From: Blastomussa wellsi
Lineage: Eukaryota > Cnidaria > Anthozoa > Scleractinia > Plerogyridae
Length of the DNA stretch: 64,000 nucleotides
Direction of reading: 5' to 3'
NCBI GenBank assembly: GCA_947652115.1
Contig: OX393562.1
Location: 18,518,046 to 18,582,045, forward strand
Made by a program: the position numbers and the translations under genes. Below the pieces are notes generated by a model. It worked only from the letters and a program-made list of their open reading frames with translations, had not been told where the DNA came from and did no database searches. Positions within the stretch are counted from its first letter, which is position 1. Every line of letters starts with the position of its first letter. This document shows, piece by piece, positions 25,101 through 32,881 of the stretch.

Positions 25101-27511
25101 ACCTTCATGCAAATCACCAAGAGGTTATTAAATAACCATGATTATTAATTTTATACTCAGGCTAGCTCTGCATAGCAGACGCAAAGGCAATGCATTGGTC
25201 ACAGTCCCAAACGCACCTAACTACATTAATTATTTTAATAAATAATACATTATCATAATAATATTTCTGGTGGGAAAACATCACTGACCACATACACACA
25301 ATTATGTCTGAAAAGTTAAAGAATCACCGCAAATTAAGAATTCCGACAAATACATGTATAAGTGTAACTGTCAACGAAAGTTTTTTGCAATCTCTAGTAC
25401 CAATGACAAATAAGGCAGCTGTGGCTTTTTTGGCAGTTGTGTAGCAGCTCTAGTAAGCTTGCTGGTTCTACTGGTCCTCTAGGGTAGCAGTTGCTATTGT
25501 TTGAGGGGATAGGGGCATTGTTCCTGTCGTTTGTTTTATTGTTCTATTGGTCCTCTGGTGTACATAGTACATGTAGCTATAGTTGCTATTGGGCGACGGG
25601 TATTGTCCCTGTTGTTTGTTTTATTGTTTTCACACAGGGTAGTACGTAATTCATGTGAAATCTTACAGAGGTGCTACATGGCCCTTTTTTGGAGGTGTTT
25701 GGATGGGGGATGTGTTGGGATTCTCTCCTTCATGAAGCATGTGTTTTAGTATTCTTGGAAGTACAAAGATTTTTATGCTTACCAGATTTCAGAAATTTTG
25801 TGCTCCAGGTTTCAGTATTCTGGTGTTCCTGATTTTAGTATGAGCCAGATTGTTAATTTGTTTCCTTAAGTTCCAGGCTTCCCATCTTGGAGACCCTGCC
25901 AGGGGGTCCCCCTGGTGACATTTTGTCTTTATTTCTCTACCTTGTGATGCTGTCGGAATGTGCATTCTATTTTTCAGAATTACCCTGGCAGGACCTCATC
26001 TTGGTTATCAAATCTCTCAGACATATTGATTGAGTCCACAGGCTTTTTCAGGGGTTCTTTTCCCTTGGGATGTTGCCTTGTCACTATAGAGAAGCTTGTA
26101 TGTGTTAATAATGATTTCAGATATATGAGGGTTCAACCATGCATGCCAGATTTGTTCAATAGAGAGGCAAAACGATGAACAGCAATTGTCCCTCAAAAAT
26201 TTGGGGTTGGCAAAGCACCAGTCACCCCATGCAAAGAACCCCACAACCATTACAGAAACCCCTAAAAGTGCCAAATGATGTAAAGAGACTCAGGCAGCTA
26301 TGTTATTAAAGCATACTCTAGTAACCTCTCCAAAAGCAATAAGCAGTACTAATTAATTAACTTAGTTATTTTTAGTTACATGTAGCTATATTAAAGTGTT
26401 CAATATTTTATTGTGTACCTGCTAAAGTATAGTCCATGTCAAAGCCAAAGAATTTGATTTTATCCAAACTAAGACTTCTATTGACAAACACTCTGGAAAA
26501 AAATTCATCCACTTCAGAGAACAATGTTAGCGGATTCATAAAGGTTTTCCTCCAAGCGAGGAGGATTTATGGTAGTCAAACACTGGTACATGTACCGGTA
26601 TATGTTACTTAGGTCTAGGCCCTGTCACGAATCAAGTTTATTGTGGTCCAGTACATTACTTTGCTAAACATGACTGTGTCAACATTGAGATTGTGGTCTG
26701 TCCCCTTTGAATTGTCTGACTGTAGTAGCTGAAGTACATGTGTACATGTAATGCAGTACAACATAAATGGACACACCTATTAGCAGTGTCTCTCTTGAAT
26801 GCCTTGCAGCCATCAGGAGTGTCTACGCTACTGTTATGGTCATACGGGTGGGATGGGTATGGCATCTTTAAACCTAACAATTCTCTAGCAGCAGAACTCT
26901 TCCCCTGTAACACAGCAGTAAACACACAAGTGGTTACCATTTCAGTCTCAAGCTTTGTTACAAACACCTCTACCAGCACTTGAACCTGGACTCCATTTGT
27001 TTGTTTCTTTCTTAAGGGTTGTTGACAATTAAAATATTTATAAAAGGTTGCCATAATCTTGACCGATGGCAGTGGAAAACACAGTTACCAGTTAGGTTTT
27101 CAACTTCAGTAAAGTAGTGCAGGTCTTTCAATAACTTTCACTGTCTATAGACTTGGTTGCCTGATACTTTTTTGACAGCACAATTAGCATTCAACATACA
27201 GTTTGGTTTGCCAAAAAGCTGTTCAAATGCCCCACCCCCGGGAAAATTAATAAGTGACCAGATTACCGTTTCAACATTTTAGCAGCTTCTATTATGCTCC
27301 TGAAGTCGAGATCAACCGGAGTAATCAAACTGCCAAAGAACCCTAACATCTGTTGGTGCAGTTTTAGCTCCGAGAACGCGATAATATCTCTACCACTCCA
27401 ATAGCTACAGGGTGCCTGAAGCCTTAGTCCTTTTCTTTTTAACCAAGCCACCAAGAAGCAGCAATCTTTTCCTTTAAAATCCTCAAAACTCGCTATGTCG
27501 GCCTCCGCCAT
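3814..27511 (-). CDS. NT5C2: Cytosolic purine 5'-nucleotidase NT5C2 (spliced, 25 conserved exons plus 2 candidate 5' exons)
   Basis: The enzyme hydrolyses IMP and GMP (and deoxy forms) to nucleosides in the cytosol and can transfer the phosphate, setting purine pool size. The 25 conserved exons (26777-26904 down to 3814-4101) sum to 1761 bases, 586 residues plus stop, with every junction phase consistent; human NT5C2 is 561 residues. All HAD motifs are present: DMDYT with the nucleophile (exon 26419-26492), LTNS (15068-15128), the lysine of ARKPLFF (13301-13382) and GDHIFGD (11228-11295). The C-terminal [26 protein letters not shown] and acidic tail also match the family. Two upstream exons (27267-27511, 27200-27218) fit the frame and would extend the protein to about 674 residues, but I do not recognise that extension. 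Introns carry many repeats and one nested gene. Family assignment is very secure; 5' structure is not. Confidence 0.93.
4874..4992 (-). CDS. NT5C2: NT5C2 exon 26
   Basis: Encodes [20 protein letters not shown] through [16 protein letters not shown], one of the best conserved stretches of the family. Confidence 0.95.
6040..6360. repeat. Two related copies of an AATTAGACTA repeat
   Basis: ACAATTAGACTA..CGCCC..G...CAATGGG(T/C)..ATAGTCA occurs near 6040-6083 and again near 6318-6360 in the same orientation. The stretch between is AT-rich and holds a TCAGCTGGAAATTCTTGAATCTGATTGG segment mirrored in part by the first copy's flank. Likely fragments of one mobile element family. Confidence 0.35.
6503..7387 (-). 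CDS. Mitochondrial mTERF-like protein, intronless, nested in NT5C2
   Basis: A single 294-codon ORF from ATG 7385-7387 to TAA 6503-6505. The N-terminus [17 protein letters not shown] is basic and amphipathic with few acidic residues, as in a mitochondrial targeting peptide. The body has repeated blocks such as [20 protein letters not shown], then an ERSPPVLVF block, then [13 protein letters not shown] followed by a charged turn and a helix, which resemble mTERF repeats (helical modules of mitochondrial transcription and translation factors). The last 70 residues are not recognised. It lies in NT5C2 intron 25 on the same strand. The protein-coding call is strong; the family call is tentative, and no start upstream of this Met is in frame without a stop near it. 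Confidence 0.6.
   Translation of the reverse strand: MWRNLSKILRLTSWSNGDCLPRRHYTKSELDVVILKTMKLRRYRCFEKAKETISGLEPLKTFYHELDAIHVRFNQPNLLFLRSELLLQRLEYLKPSGLLPRQKKKLIERSPPVLVFTEDHENRKVNYLRGVIRTEKKGVMENSHLLHPCVRMISMSKRELDSRVKTITEELRMAQESALKMLLELPCFLLHNTESSPEKFVVLHKYDLPRGYSLDDHTANIYPPVCSAGLQLNPRLFTRDSDEELAQKFPKMLLGDLLDYSYPTHHGKGRPEDLTNFLIGAERRELRPKYNRIV
7518..7530. promoter_or_regulatory. YY1-like AAGATGGC motif upstream of the mTERF-like gene
   Basis: AAAGATGGCTGCC on the + strand lies about 130 bases upstream of the mTERF-like start codon. In animals AAGATGGCGGC-type sites near start sites of housekeeping and mitochondrial genes bind YY1. A promoter here is an inference. Confidence 0.3.
9099..9156 (-). 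CDS. NT5C2: NT5C2 exon 25
   Basis: Encodes [19 protein letters not shown]; the split Gly codon joins to the exon at 4874-4992 across about 4.1 kb that holds the nested gene. Confidence 0.92.
9578..9638 (-). CDS. NT5C2: NT5C2 exon 24
   Basis: Encodes [20 protein letters not shown], matching [20 protein letters not shown]. Confidence 0.92.
9751..9815 (+). repeat. (GAT)n microsatellite
   Basis: Near-pure GAT/GGT trinucleotide tract of about 65 bases in an NT5C2 intron; it yields spurious poly-His, poly-Ile and poly-Met frames. Confidence 0.9.
9985..10190 (-). mobile_element. tRNA-derived SINE, minus strand
   Basis: On the minus strand a tRNA-like head has a perfect B box (GGTTCGATTCC) and CACTCGCCTCCAACCA upstream of it. 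A body follows with GTTTGTTGTTCGTTCC and GAGGGATTTTCTTCAGG, parallel to the body of the SINE at 38915-39115. It lies between NT5C2 exons 23 and 24. Confidence 0.7.
10214..10265 (-). CDS. NT5C2: NT5C2 exon 23
   Basis: Encodes [18 protein letters not shown], matching LFEELQSLDIFLAELYK. Confidence 0.92.
10766..10921. mobile_element. CAGGGGC-ended short DNA element (hAT-like MITE)
   Basis: Left end CAGGGGCAGATCCATGG and right end CCTGGATCCGCCCCTG form a terminal inverted repeat about 156 bases apart, with a nested GTGCAGGGGGTGCGCACCCC palindrome. Ends of the CAGGG type are usual for hAT elements. Target duplication is not clear. Confidence 0.6.
10966..11024 (-). CDS. NT5C2: NT5C2 exon 22
   Basis: Encodes [19 protein letters not shown], matching TFLVIPELAQELHVW. 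Confidence 0.92.
11228..11295 (-). CDS. NT5C2: NT5C2 exon 21, HAD motif IV
   Basis: Encodes [20 protein letters not shown] then GWR, nearly identical to human; the two Asp of GDHIFGD hold the catalytic magnesium. Confidence 0.95.
11388..11431 (-). CDS. NT5C2: NT5C2 exon 20
   Basis: Encodes [15 protein letters not shown], matching GSSDTICDLLGAKGK. Confidence 0.9.
12025..12091 (-). CDS. NT5C2: NT5C2 exon 19
   Basis: Encodes [20 protein letters not shown] then SGG, matching [23 protein letters not shown]. Confidence 0.9.
12519..12544 (-). CDS. NT5C2: NT5C2 exon 18 (26 bases)
   Basis: Encodes GTALRRVDT, matching GTVLRQVDT of the human protein. Confidence 0.9.
12836..13026 (+). repeat. Dispersed repeat family R1, copy 1
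   Basis: Shares ACAAAGGAAA, TACTCCGCTGCACGTC and CTCTTCTCGGTGTTTGG with copies near 23831 and 59829, then breaks off at a poly-G run (13029-13043). Lies in an NT5C2 intron. Confidence 0.6.
13029..13043 (+). repeat. Poly-G tract
   Basis: Fifteen consecutive G at the end of repeat copy R1. A similar 14-G run is at 14055-14068. Confidence 0.9.
13301..13382 (-). CDS. NT5C2: NT5C2 exon 17, HAD motif III
   Basis: Encodes [20 protein letters not shown] then KPLFFGE; the Lys after DAR is the motif III lysine. The acceptor ATTTCAG keeps phase 0. Confidence 0.92.
13627..13972 (+). mobile_element. tRNA-derived SINE, plus strand
   Basis: tRNA-like head with TTAGTACGCTGGACTCC and a decayed B box (CAGGTTTAAGCC). 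It is followed by the body TTGGGCAAAAAACTTTACTC, CAGTGCCTCTCTCAAACCAGG, CTACGATGGACTAGCATTCC and the tail CCTGATGGGCCACTAGGCTC. Minus-strand fragments of the same body occur near 22428, 43790 and 53820. Confidence 0.75.
14280..14315 (-). CDS. NT5C2: NT5C2 exon 16 (36 bases)
   Basis: Encodes [12 protein letters not shown], matching KIMTYLFD in human; CTCCAG acceptor and GTTAGT donor. Confidence 0.88.
15068..15128 (-). CDS. NT5C2: NT5C2 exon 15, HAD motif II
   Basis: Encodes [24 protein letters not shown] supplies the motif II residue that orients the phosphoryl group. Confidence 0.92.
15290..15315 (-). CDS. NT5C2: NT5C2 exon 14 (26 bases)
   Basis: Encodes PKLAELLSR, joining in phase to the LTNS exon. 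Confidence 0.87.
15405..15560 (-). mobile_element. Possible LINE 3' end fragment
   Basis: On the minus strand the sequence ends GTAAACTTGAACTTGAACTT, a tail style common in CR1/L2-like LINE 3' regions. No coding remnant was recognised next to it. Confidence 0.3.
15996..16049. repeat. Near-perfect hairpin with 25-base arms
   Basis: GTGATTGGTCATACG and its reverse complement flank a 4-base loop. Just downstream TTTTTCACTAGTGAAAAA is another short palindrome. Probably one end of a foldback element covering this repeat-rich intron. Confidence 0.6.
16559..16706. repeat. Inverted-repeat element
   Basis: ATTACTTCATGGTTAGT at the left and AACCATGAAGTAAT at the right enclose complementary GTGAATAAAA-type arms and a CGCTGCGCTCACTCG centre. 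A MITE-like foldback within an NT5C2 intron. Confidence 0.55.
17501..17554 (-). CDS. NT5C2: NT5C2 exon 13
   Basis: Encodes [18 protein letters not shown], equivalent to GSLKEKTVENLEKYVVKD in human. Confidence 0.9.
17993..19014. mobile_element. 1.0 kb non-autonomous DNA transposon with 21-base inverted ends and TTAA flanks
   Basis: TTAA GGTAGCATCCCACCCC at 17993-18012 is mirrored by GGGGTGGAATGCTACC TTAA at 18995-19014, with the match continuing inward through AAATG/CATTT. TTAA at both edges is the signature of piggyBac-type insertion. The inside has only short unrelated ORFs, so any transposase must come from elsewhere. Confidence 0.65.
19082..19196. mobile_element. MITE family M1, copy 1
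   Basis: AACAATTATTCCATGAGC...TTGGATATGAAGTGAT is mirrored by ATCACTTCATATCCAA...GGAATAATTGTT, around a centre with GCGCGTAGCGCG. A second copy is at 37656-37770. Confidence 0.7.
19447..19543 (-). CDS. NT5C2: NT5C2 exon 12
   Basis: Encodes [16 protein letters not shown] and then the conserved [16 protein letters not shown]. Confidence 0.9.
19650..19823. mobile_element. Foldback element, 174 bases
   Basis: Left arm GAAGCCTAAGCCATGTATTA and right arm TAATACATGGCTTAGGCTTC are perfect complements. Inner parts (ACATTTGAGAAAA-like and GAAAACAC/GTGTTTTC) also pair. Confidence 0.7.
20291..20348 (-). CDS. NT5C2: NT5C2 exon 11
   Basis: Encodes [19 protein letters not shown], matching TYLLACLVDFFTNCPRY of the family. 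Confidence 0.9.
21365..21413 (-). CDS. NT5C2: NT5C2 exon 10
   Basis: Encodes [17 protein letters not shown], matching the [13 protein letters not shown] segment. Confidence 0.92.
21472..21638. mobile_element. Foldback element, 167 bases, long arms
   Basis: ATAGGCCCTTTGCACGACCC and GGGTCGTGCAAAGGGCCTAT begin the two arms, which stay complementary for about 70 bases through CACCCTGCTGGTGAGCAAGC. High arm identity suggests a recent insertion. Confidence 0.75.
21708..21747 (-). CDS. NT5C2: NT5C2 exon 9
   Basis: Encodes [13 protein letters not shown], matching the human ETREQYPNKFIQ. Confidence 0.9.
21820..22318 (+). mobile_element. Penelope-like retroelement, 3' end
   Basis: The frame to the stop at 22069-22071 reads [20 protein letters not shown], then [20 protein letters not shown] and NERFSFN, which fits the C-terminal end of the GIY-YIG endonuclease domain of Penelope-like elements. 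A non-coding tail follows with a hammerhead-like core (22168-22206) and the sequence shared with 951-1068 and 37157-37274. The element is truncated at its 5' side and lies between NT5C2 exons 8 and 9. Confidence 0.72.
22168..22206 (+). ncRNA. Hammerhead-ribozyme-like motif in Penelope tail (decayed)
   Basis: CCGATGA (consensus CTGATGA), a stem GGGC-TAAC-GCTC, then GAAA and ACGTC follow the order of a hammerhead core with a minimal stem III. Flanking GCT/AGC and GATTC/GAATC can form stem I. The C in place of the invariant U suggests this copy is weak or inactive. Confidence 0.5.
22428..22545 (-). mobile_element. SINE fragment, minus strand
   Basis: CACCTGGGCATAGAGAGGCACTGTGAGAG is the reverse complement of the CTCACAGTGCCTCTCTC...CAGG body of the SINE at 13627. 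No tRNA head is visible. Confidence 0.55.
22780..22835 (-). CDS. NT5C2: NT5C2 exon 8
   Basis: Encodes [19 protein letters not shown]; the donor is GTTGGTAAAA, weaker than its neighbours, but phase and homology fix it. Confidence 0.88.
23077..23116 (-). CDS. NT5C2: NT5C2 exon 7
   Basis: Encodes [13 protein letters not shown], matching the conserved GLVFDTLYGNLLK strand. Confidence 0.9.
23616..23656 (-). CDS. NT5C2: NT5C2 exon 6
   Basis: Encodes [14 protein letters not shown], equivalent to the human LLSFAYDSTFPTR segment; TCAG acceptor and GTACAT donor. Confidence 0.88.
23831..24048 (+). repeat. Dispersed repeat family R1, copy 2
   Basis: Carries ATTAATAATTCATC, ACAAAGGAAATC, TTAGCATAGATTTTTACGAT and GTATTTTCAACTCTCTTCTC, shared with copies near 12836 and 59829. 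Lies in an NT5C2 intron. Confidence 0.65.
24121..24269. mobile_element. Foldback element next to NT5C2 exon 5
   Basis: ACCAATTTCGATATTTTAAA and TTTTAAAATATCGAAATTGG form the arms; CAATAGACCTCA.. and ..GTCTATTG pair further in. It ends about 8 bases from the exon's donor side. Confidence 0.65.
24278..24354 (-). CDS. NT5C2: NT5C2 exon 5
   Basis: Encodes [19 protein letters not shown] then ASIGYPQ, matching the family's VYKSPEYE...SIGYPQ. A foldback element ends only about 8 bases from this exon's donor. Confidence 0.92.
24940..25870. repeat. Diffuse inverted pair of GGAATACTAAAACCTGG words
   Basis: GGAATACTAAAACCTGG near 24984 is mirrored by CCAGGTTTCAGTATTCTG near 25806. Both flanks repeat variants of the same word (GGAATGCC, AGTATTCTTGG). 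The core between includes the tandem duplication at 25460-25630. Confidence 0.35.
25460..25630 (+). repeat. Tandem duplication of about 85 bases
   Basis: CTGGTCCTCT...TTGCTATTG...TTGTTTGTTTTATTGTT occurs twice in a row with about 80 percent agreement by eye. Confidence 0.55.
26419..26492 (-). CDS. NT5C2: NT5C2 exon 4, HAD motif I
   Basis: Encodes [20 protein letters not shown] and then YTLA; the first Asp of DMDYT is the phosphorylated nucleophile and the second the general acid/base in this family. Confidence 0.92.
26777..26904 (-). CDS. NT5C2: NT5C2 exon 3
   Basis: Encodes [13 protein letters not shown] to FKRDTANR, the region just before the HAD core; acceptor TTACAG, donor GTGTGT. The frame stays open upstream of the acceptor, so an alternative start here is possible. 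Confidence 0.8.
27200..27218 (-). CDS. NT5C2: NT5C2 candidate micro-exon 2 (19 bases)
   Basis: Nineteen bases flanked by an ACAG acceptor and a GTATGTTG donor would add FLANQT. The exon exactly fixes the phase mismatch between the exon above and the next conserved exon. It is supported only by splice sites and phase. Confidence 0.33.
27267..27511 (-). CDS. NT5C2: NT5C2 candidate exon 1 (unrecognised N-terminal extension)
   Basis: This ORF opens with ATG in a good context (ATCATGGCGG) as [15 protein letters not shown] and ends at a GTAATC donor in phase 2. It encodes 81 residues, hydrophobic and mixed, with no motif I recognise; human NT5C2 has nothing like it. It could be a separate small gene or a 5' exon of another transcript instead. 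Confidence 0.4.
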
Positions 27512-29129
27512 GATTTATCAACCCACATGGAATCACTGGGACACGTAACATGAAACTGAGGCTAACGTTCAAATTCCCCAGCCTATATGAGCGAGGATCA
27601 AATTCCTCACGACGGGAAAGGCATGGGCATCAATTGCCCGGGGTATGCCGGGGGGGGATGTTGAAGCTTCGATTTGACTTACACATTATAGATTGTTATA
27701 GCTTTTTGTCAATTGATGACAATCAATATTTTTCTGTGAATTGGTTGTTGTTGATTAGCAATATCAATCGATGGCAATCGGCAATTGATGTCGAGTGTAT
27801 CGATTGATTTCAGCTGGATTTCAGCTTTCAAAGCTTCTGAAAAAATATTCCAAAAACTTGCTATATTCACAGGTCAGCATTTCACACCTAAAACCTGCAG
27901 GTACAGGTTAACAAACATTCCCTGCCAAGACTTAACAGCAATGTTACACAACCGAAATTTTAAGGATTGTGTTAAATTTATGTTAAGAGGTCCTTATAAA
28001 AGAAAATTGAAGAGGCGTATATACAAAATCTGAGTGACACTCGAAAATTTTAGACATGTTGACGAAGACATATGTAAATTCAACTGCATCCACAAACTTC
28101 AACATGATGATGCCAAAAATTAGACTTATAAACTTGACTGAAGACGAAATATAACGACACAGATTAGCTAGAAACTAATGCTTTCGATCAAATAAAACCC
28201 AATGATTTCATCGTTTCAATCAGCTCAACGACGTGAGTCACGTCATCGCGCAGAGAAAATAACTATTACCTTCAAATATTCCTCAACTCCATTTGTGTTG
28301 GATACCGTCTTTGACTCCATCAAGTTAACTGGCTTCACGGGGCTTCACTTGTTCACTTAAAATGTAGGTGATTGCGACTTTGAATGAAATTTCTTCGCTT
28401 TACAGCTTCGAAGGAACAAAGACTCCAGTGTTTGCTCACGAGTGCAATAGCTAACCAAAACAAGAATGTGATTGGTCCAAAATAACAATAGATTGCGTTG
28501 TTGTCGATCTCACGCAAGTCTTAGCGTTCGAGATCTGCAGAGTTCATCCTCGATTTTGAAAGTTCTTACTCTAACTAAAAGGGTTTAGATGGATACCGGT
28601 TAGAAAACCTTTTTTCCTGTTGATTGCTTTGGAGACGAGCTCGATAAACCTGCCTGGCCCATGTGCCTATTTTCACGTCGCTTTTGAGGACAAAAGAGGC
28701 ATCATTTCTGATCTTTTCACACCAGACAACCACGGATTTTCAGTACATATTTTAATATAGCCATGCGCACTTGTACTTACCTTCGACTCTTTCTATAAAA
28801 CGAGAGAAGTCTGCATAGATCAAGCAGGACTTCTAGATTCCTGTGCTGCCAGCCACCAACCTTCTGGCATTTGCAGAAGACATACAGTATGAAACGTCAT
28901 TTAATTGGTCAAAGTTATTGTTTTTCCAGAATCTAACCAATCACGAGGCTATAAAGAAATAAAAAATGACATGCTGAAAAGAACAAAGGGCGGGAAAAGT
29001 ACGTCATTGAGTTGGATTAGTTTAATTAATACTTAAAACTTGCAGAAACTTTTGTTTACAAGTTAACTTTAGAGCAGCTGCTCCCATCGTACGGCGATCC
29101 AGATCCCACACAACACTCGTTCACGCCAA

Positions 29130-29556
29130 GGGGGTGAATAGGGGTACGCGCAATCCGCCGGCGGATTCCGCGCTATTTTTTGGCCAAATCCGTAAATCCT
29201 CCACTATCCGCATCCACTCCGAAGTTTTCCACGTCCGAAAACTTTTTGTTTGATAGTTTCACTGAAAGGGCAGTAGATGTTGTTTTTGATGGCAAATTTT
29301 CAAGAGCTTTCGTTGCATTGCTTCTTTTCCCGGCAGTTCTAAAGTAAAGTGGTGGTTTGAGTCTCGTCCATACAGAAAATGGACAAGGTCCTAGCTTCAC
29401 ATCATGCAGAGTCCAGAATCCGAGCTAAAATTACCATCTAATCCGTGATCCACTGTATTTTTGAAATCCGCGAATCTGCATAATTTTTCGTTGAAATCCG
29501 CAATCCATGTGTTTTTTAAGGCTAAATCCGTTGATCCGTGAACCTATTCACTCCCC
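29130..29556. mobile_element. Element with GGGGTGAATAGG ends and AATCCG-rich body
   Basis: GGGGGTGAATAGGGG at the left and CCTATTCACTCCCC at the right form short inverted ends. The inside repeats AAATCCG and related words many times. Two antisense ORFs here are not gene-like. Confidence 0.45.
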
Positions 29557-30471
29557 TCCGCCAATATGCAACCTTCTCCAAATATTTGAAGCCAGTATGT
29601 TAAAAACCTGTATACTTTCGTTTTAGAGTTGCTCAATGAAAGTTAGCCTGTTGCCAAACAACCTTCTCCGACCTCTTCTCCAGCTTGAAGGGAGGCTTCT
29701 GAAATTTTTATGAACGTTTTTTTCGATTTTTCCAGGTTCTGCTAAGCGAGTAGTTCCCAGAGCCTCTCTATTTTCGCAGTCTATTACGCCTGGGCGTAGC
29801 AAGAAATCGGCGGGAAGGAGCGGGAGCGGCTGAGAGTAACTTTTTAAAATGCACGACTCTGTTGACTGATTGCAATTCACTTTCTGAAGGTAAGTACGTA
29901 TGAAGGCTAATCACGTATTAAAACAACAATCTCCAACAGCCAAACTATAAACACGAATCAGTTAGAAGGTAGCGATTAACATAAAACTATGCCATTAATT
30001 TGGAAAGTTTAAGCTTTGCCACTATCATATCTTGATTATTTGCTAATTGAGAGAGTTTAACTTGTCAGTTTGCAACCTTCAAATACCAAATTTGATAGAA
30101 AAGGAACTCCCCTTCACATTGTAGCTACGAGGGTTTAACAACACTATAAACAAGCAGAAAAAGTGAATTTCTGGAGGATTAATTTGGTGCACCAATATGG
30201 CTGCCATGACATCATTTCTGATATGAAATTCTCACGAGATATGTTCTAAAGAAGGCAGTGGTGGGGGTAGGGTGGAATTGGAAGGATGTCTAGGGAGTGT
30301 AAAGCATTGCCTACAGCCTGTCTAGCTGGCAATTTATTTTAGTAGCACACGCACGGCTTTGCCACTCAGTTTTCTCCTTGTTTAGACTGTGCACGCTACC
30401 AAAATATATCACCAGCCATGCAGGCTATTTTGTCTACTATAATTATGTGTCTTCTCTTACACTACCTGTAT

Positions 30472-30637
30472 CAGGGATGTAGCTAGTATTTGTCACAGAT
30501 GGAAATGTTGATTTAACAGGCGGGTACTTTGGGCTGAAGTGGTAGTTTTTTAAAGATCACAGGTTGTTTTTCAGCCGGGAAAACGATACTGACAGCCGGG
30601 TATTTTCCCCGGCTTCCGGTTATTATCTACATCCCTG
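30472..30637. mobile_element. CAGGGATGTAG-ended short DNA element
   Basis: CAGGGATGTAGCTAG at the left and CTACATCCCTG at the right are inverted ends, flanked on both sides by TGTAT as a possible target duplication. A central CAGCCGGG...CCCGGCT pair folds further. Confidence 0.6.
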
Positions 30638-32588
30638 TGTATGTTTTTCTATTGATTTCAGGGTCTTAGTTACCAAATTAATCAAGAAATAACTAATTTA
30701 AGTAATGGAGGTTTTTCTTTCTTCCTTTTACTTTCTGTCAGTATTTAACTAAAAACAATGGTGTTGAATGACCAGGTTATGGTCTGTTCTCCATTACAGA
30801 AACGTGCATTGTTTAATACAAACAAACCAACTCAAAATGGATTTTATTATACAAGGACTGACATTATTTACAAATTATGTAACTATACCTGTTACCTAAA
30901 CCTATAAATTTGTGGTATAGGTGTTAGATTTATTAATAAATTAGTATTGCAGGCATATATTGCCTAGCACTGGAAACCTAGCCTGTGTAGCTGGTGGGAT
31001 TCTTCGACCGTGTGCTTTTGTTTTGGTGGCAAAGCCATCTATTTGAGCAGCAAAGTCACGAGGGGATTGGTGAGGGGTCAAGTTGAACGTTGCCTTGCCG
31101 CTCGACCTTGTGGGCCTTGCCTACAAATGCTGAATTGCCCATGCCCATAAGTCCTGCCGGTTACGCAAGCTACTGGAAACCAAAATCATAATATAATATT
31201 TAGCCAAGTTAACTATAAACAGATGGTATTCTGGAAGATTAAGCAGGATGATCTTTTTATTATTCATTCCGAATAAAACAAATTGTTAACTGTTGTTATG
31301 CAACACTTTGTAGGACTTTGAATTAATCTTGTCAAACTGTGTATATAGCAGGATATCTGTTGTGTAGGGATGATGGATAACAAGGACTTTCTGATTGTAA
31401 TTTATGTGGACATCATGAAAATTTGTGAAAGAACCTTGATATAATAATAACAATATAATTCATTAAGATTCATCAAGTGAGGTGAGCAAGATTGACAACA
31501 ATGCTTAATTATTTAAAAGTTTTTTAGTTTTTTGCTCCTCTGAGATTTTGATACATCTTGCAAAATCTTGCCAAGAATCTTGCCAGTCTGCAGTTAGGGT
31601 GAGATCTCAGAAATATATTAGCGTGGGTTGCTGTTTCACTGACTTATCTAATGTAAAGGCTAGGCTACAGAAATGAAACTACAGTGTGTGTGAGATCTGT
31701 CCAAAAGGCAAGGTTCAAGTACCTGATTCAATTCTTTAGCAGCATCTTGCTTGCTTATGCACTGTGCACTGAGAAGTACTAACTATAGACAAGTGTAGTT
31801 TCCCATGGTTAAGGGCCAGTTATTTTTTCCTTTGCCCTTGACACATTTCTTGTATTCTTGTGTTTGATACAATAACATAATGTTTTTAAAAACCTTTCGT
31901 AATCTTACTTAACTGCTTTAAAACTTATTCGTGTGTGTGAATGAGCTAAGGTGCTAAGGTTTAAACTACATGTCAGTAAAACGTTAACTTGTGACACTGA
32001 GCCTCAATGGCTCTAAATAGGCTATACTGCAGACGAACTAAACCCCTTGTAGCCGGGGTTAGATTACATCTGTGCCGCAGGCTACCTCTAAATGAAGACC
32101 AATATTTTTTGTCCCAATCATGAATGCATTCCATTTACATTTAATTTTTTTTATTGAAACCTCCAGAAAATGACCAGCTAATTCTGATGCACGGAGGACA
32201 TTGTAAAAAATAAATAAGAGTTTTTATATTTTTAATTTATTTTGTACTTTTTTTTAATAAATAATGATTATTAGACACTGCACCTGATTTGGCATTGTTA
32301 ACATAGCATCAAAGGATTTTTTACAGTTTCCCTAGTCAGTTACTGTAATGCCTCGTCTTCTGTTTACTTCAAGAAAATTAATTAACTTAATGACAGGATA
32401 ATTAAGTTGTCATAATGATTGATAAAATACAGTCACTAAAGCCATTTTTTGAGAAAAATAAGTCTATTCACTGATGTTGTACAGCTGGTCCTGTACAAAG
32501 TATAAAGAAGTCATGGCTATTTTCCTGGTGATTATGAATTCCATAATTTATTTTTTCCTTTCCTGACTAACAAGGAATATATCTTTTT

Positions 32589-32754
32589 AGGGCACATTCG
32601 TTTGGGCTATATAGGAATAAGAATGTATTCTGGAATATATTCCGGCTCTTCTTCTCAAAGCTAATGGAAGAATAGAAATCCAGGTATTCTATGCTTACTC
32701 GCATTATTTCAAATATTATTCTTATTCCGGATTGATCCCAAATGAACATGCCCT
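32589..32754. mobile_element. AGGGCACATTC-ended short DNA element
   Basis: AGGGCACATTCGTTTGGG is mirrored by CCCAAATGAACATGCCCT, 166 bases end to end, with GAATAAGAAT/ATTCTTATTCC inner pairing. It lies just downstream of FGFR-A. Confidence 0.6.
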
Positions 32755-32875
32755 TAGCTTAGGTGACAGATGACATAAGGCCAACAGTAGAGACCTTTGG
32801 TCTAGTATGCAATGGAGCTTGCACAAAATATATGGTCACCTGGCATAAACCCTGTAATAATCTCATATACCAGTA

Positions 32876-32881
32876 TTTATT
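32876..32881 (-). terminator. Polyadenylation signal of FGFR-A
   Basis: AATAAA on the minus strand, about 180 bases after the FGFR-A stop codon. Confidence 0.45.

Noticed and set aside
27072..27145. NT5C2 exon between a GTAACTG donor and CTATAG acceptor
   Set aside because: All three frames contain a stop, so it cannot be coding.
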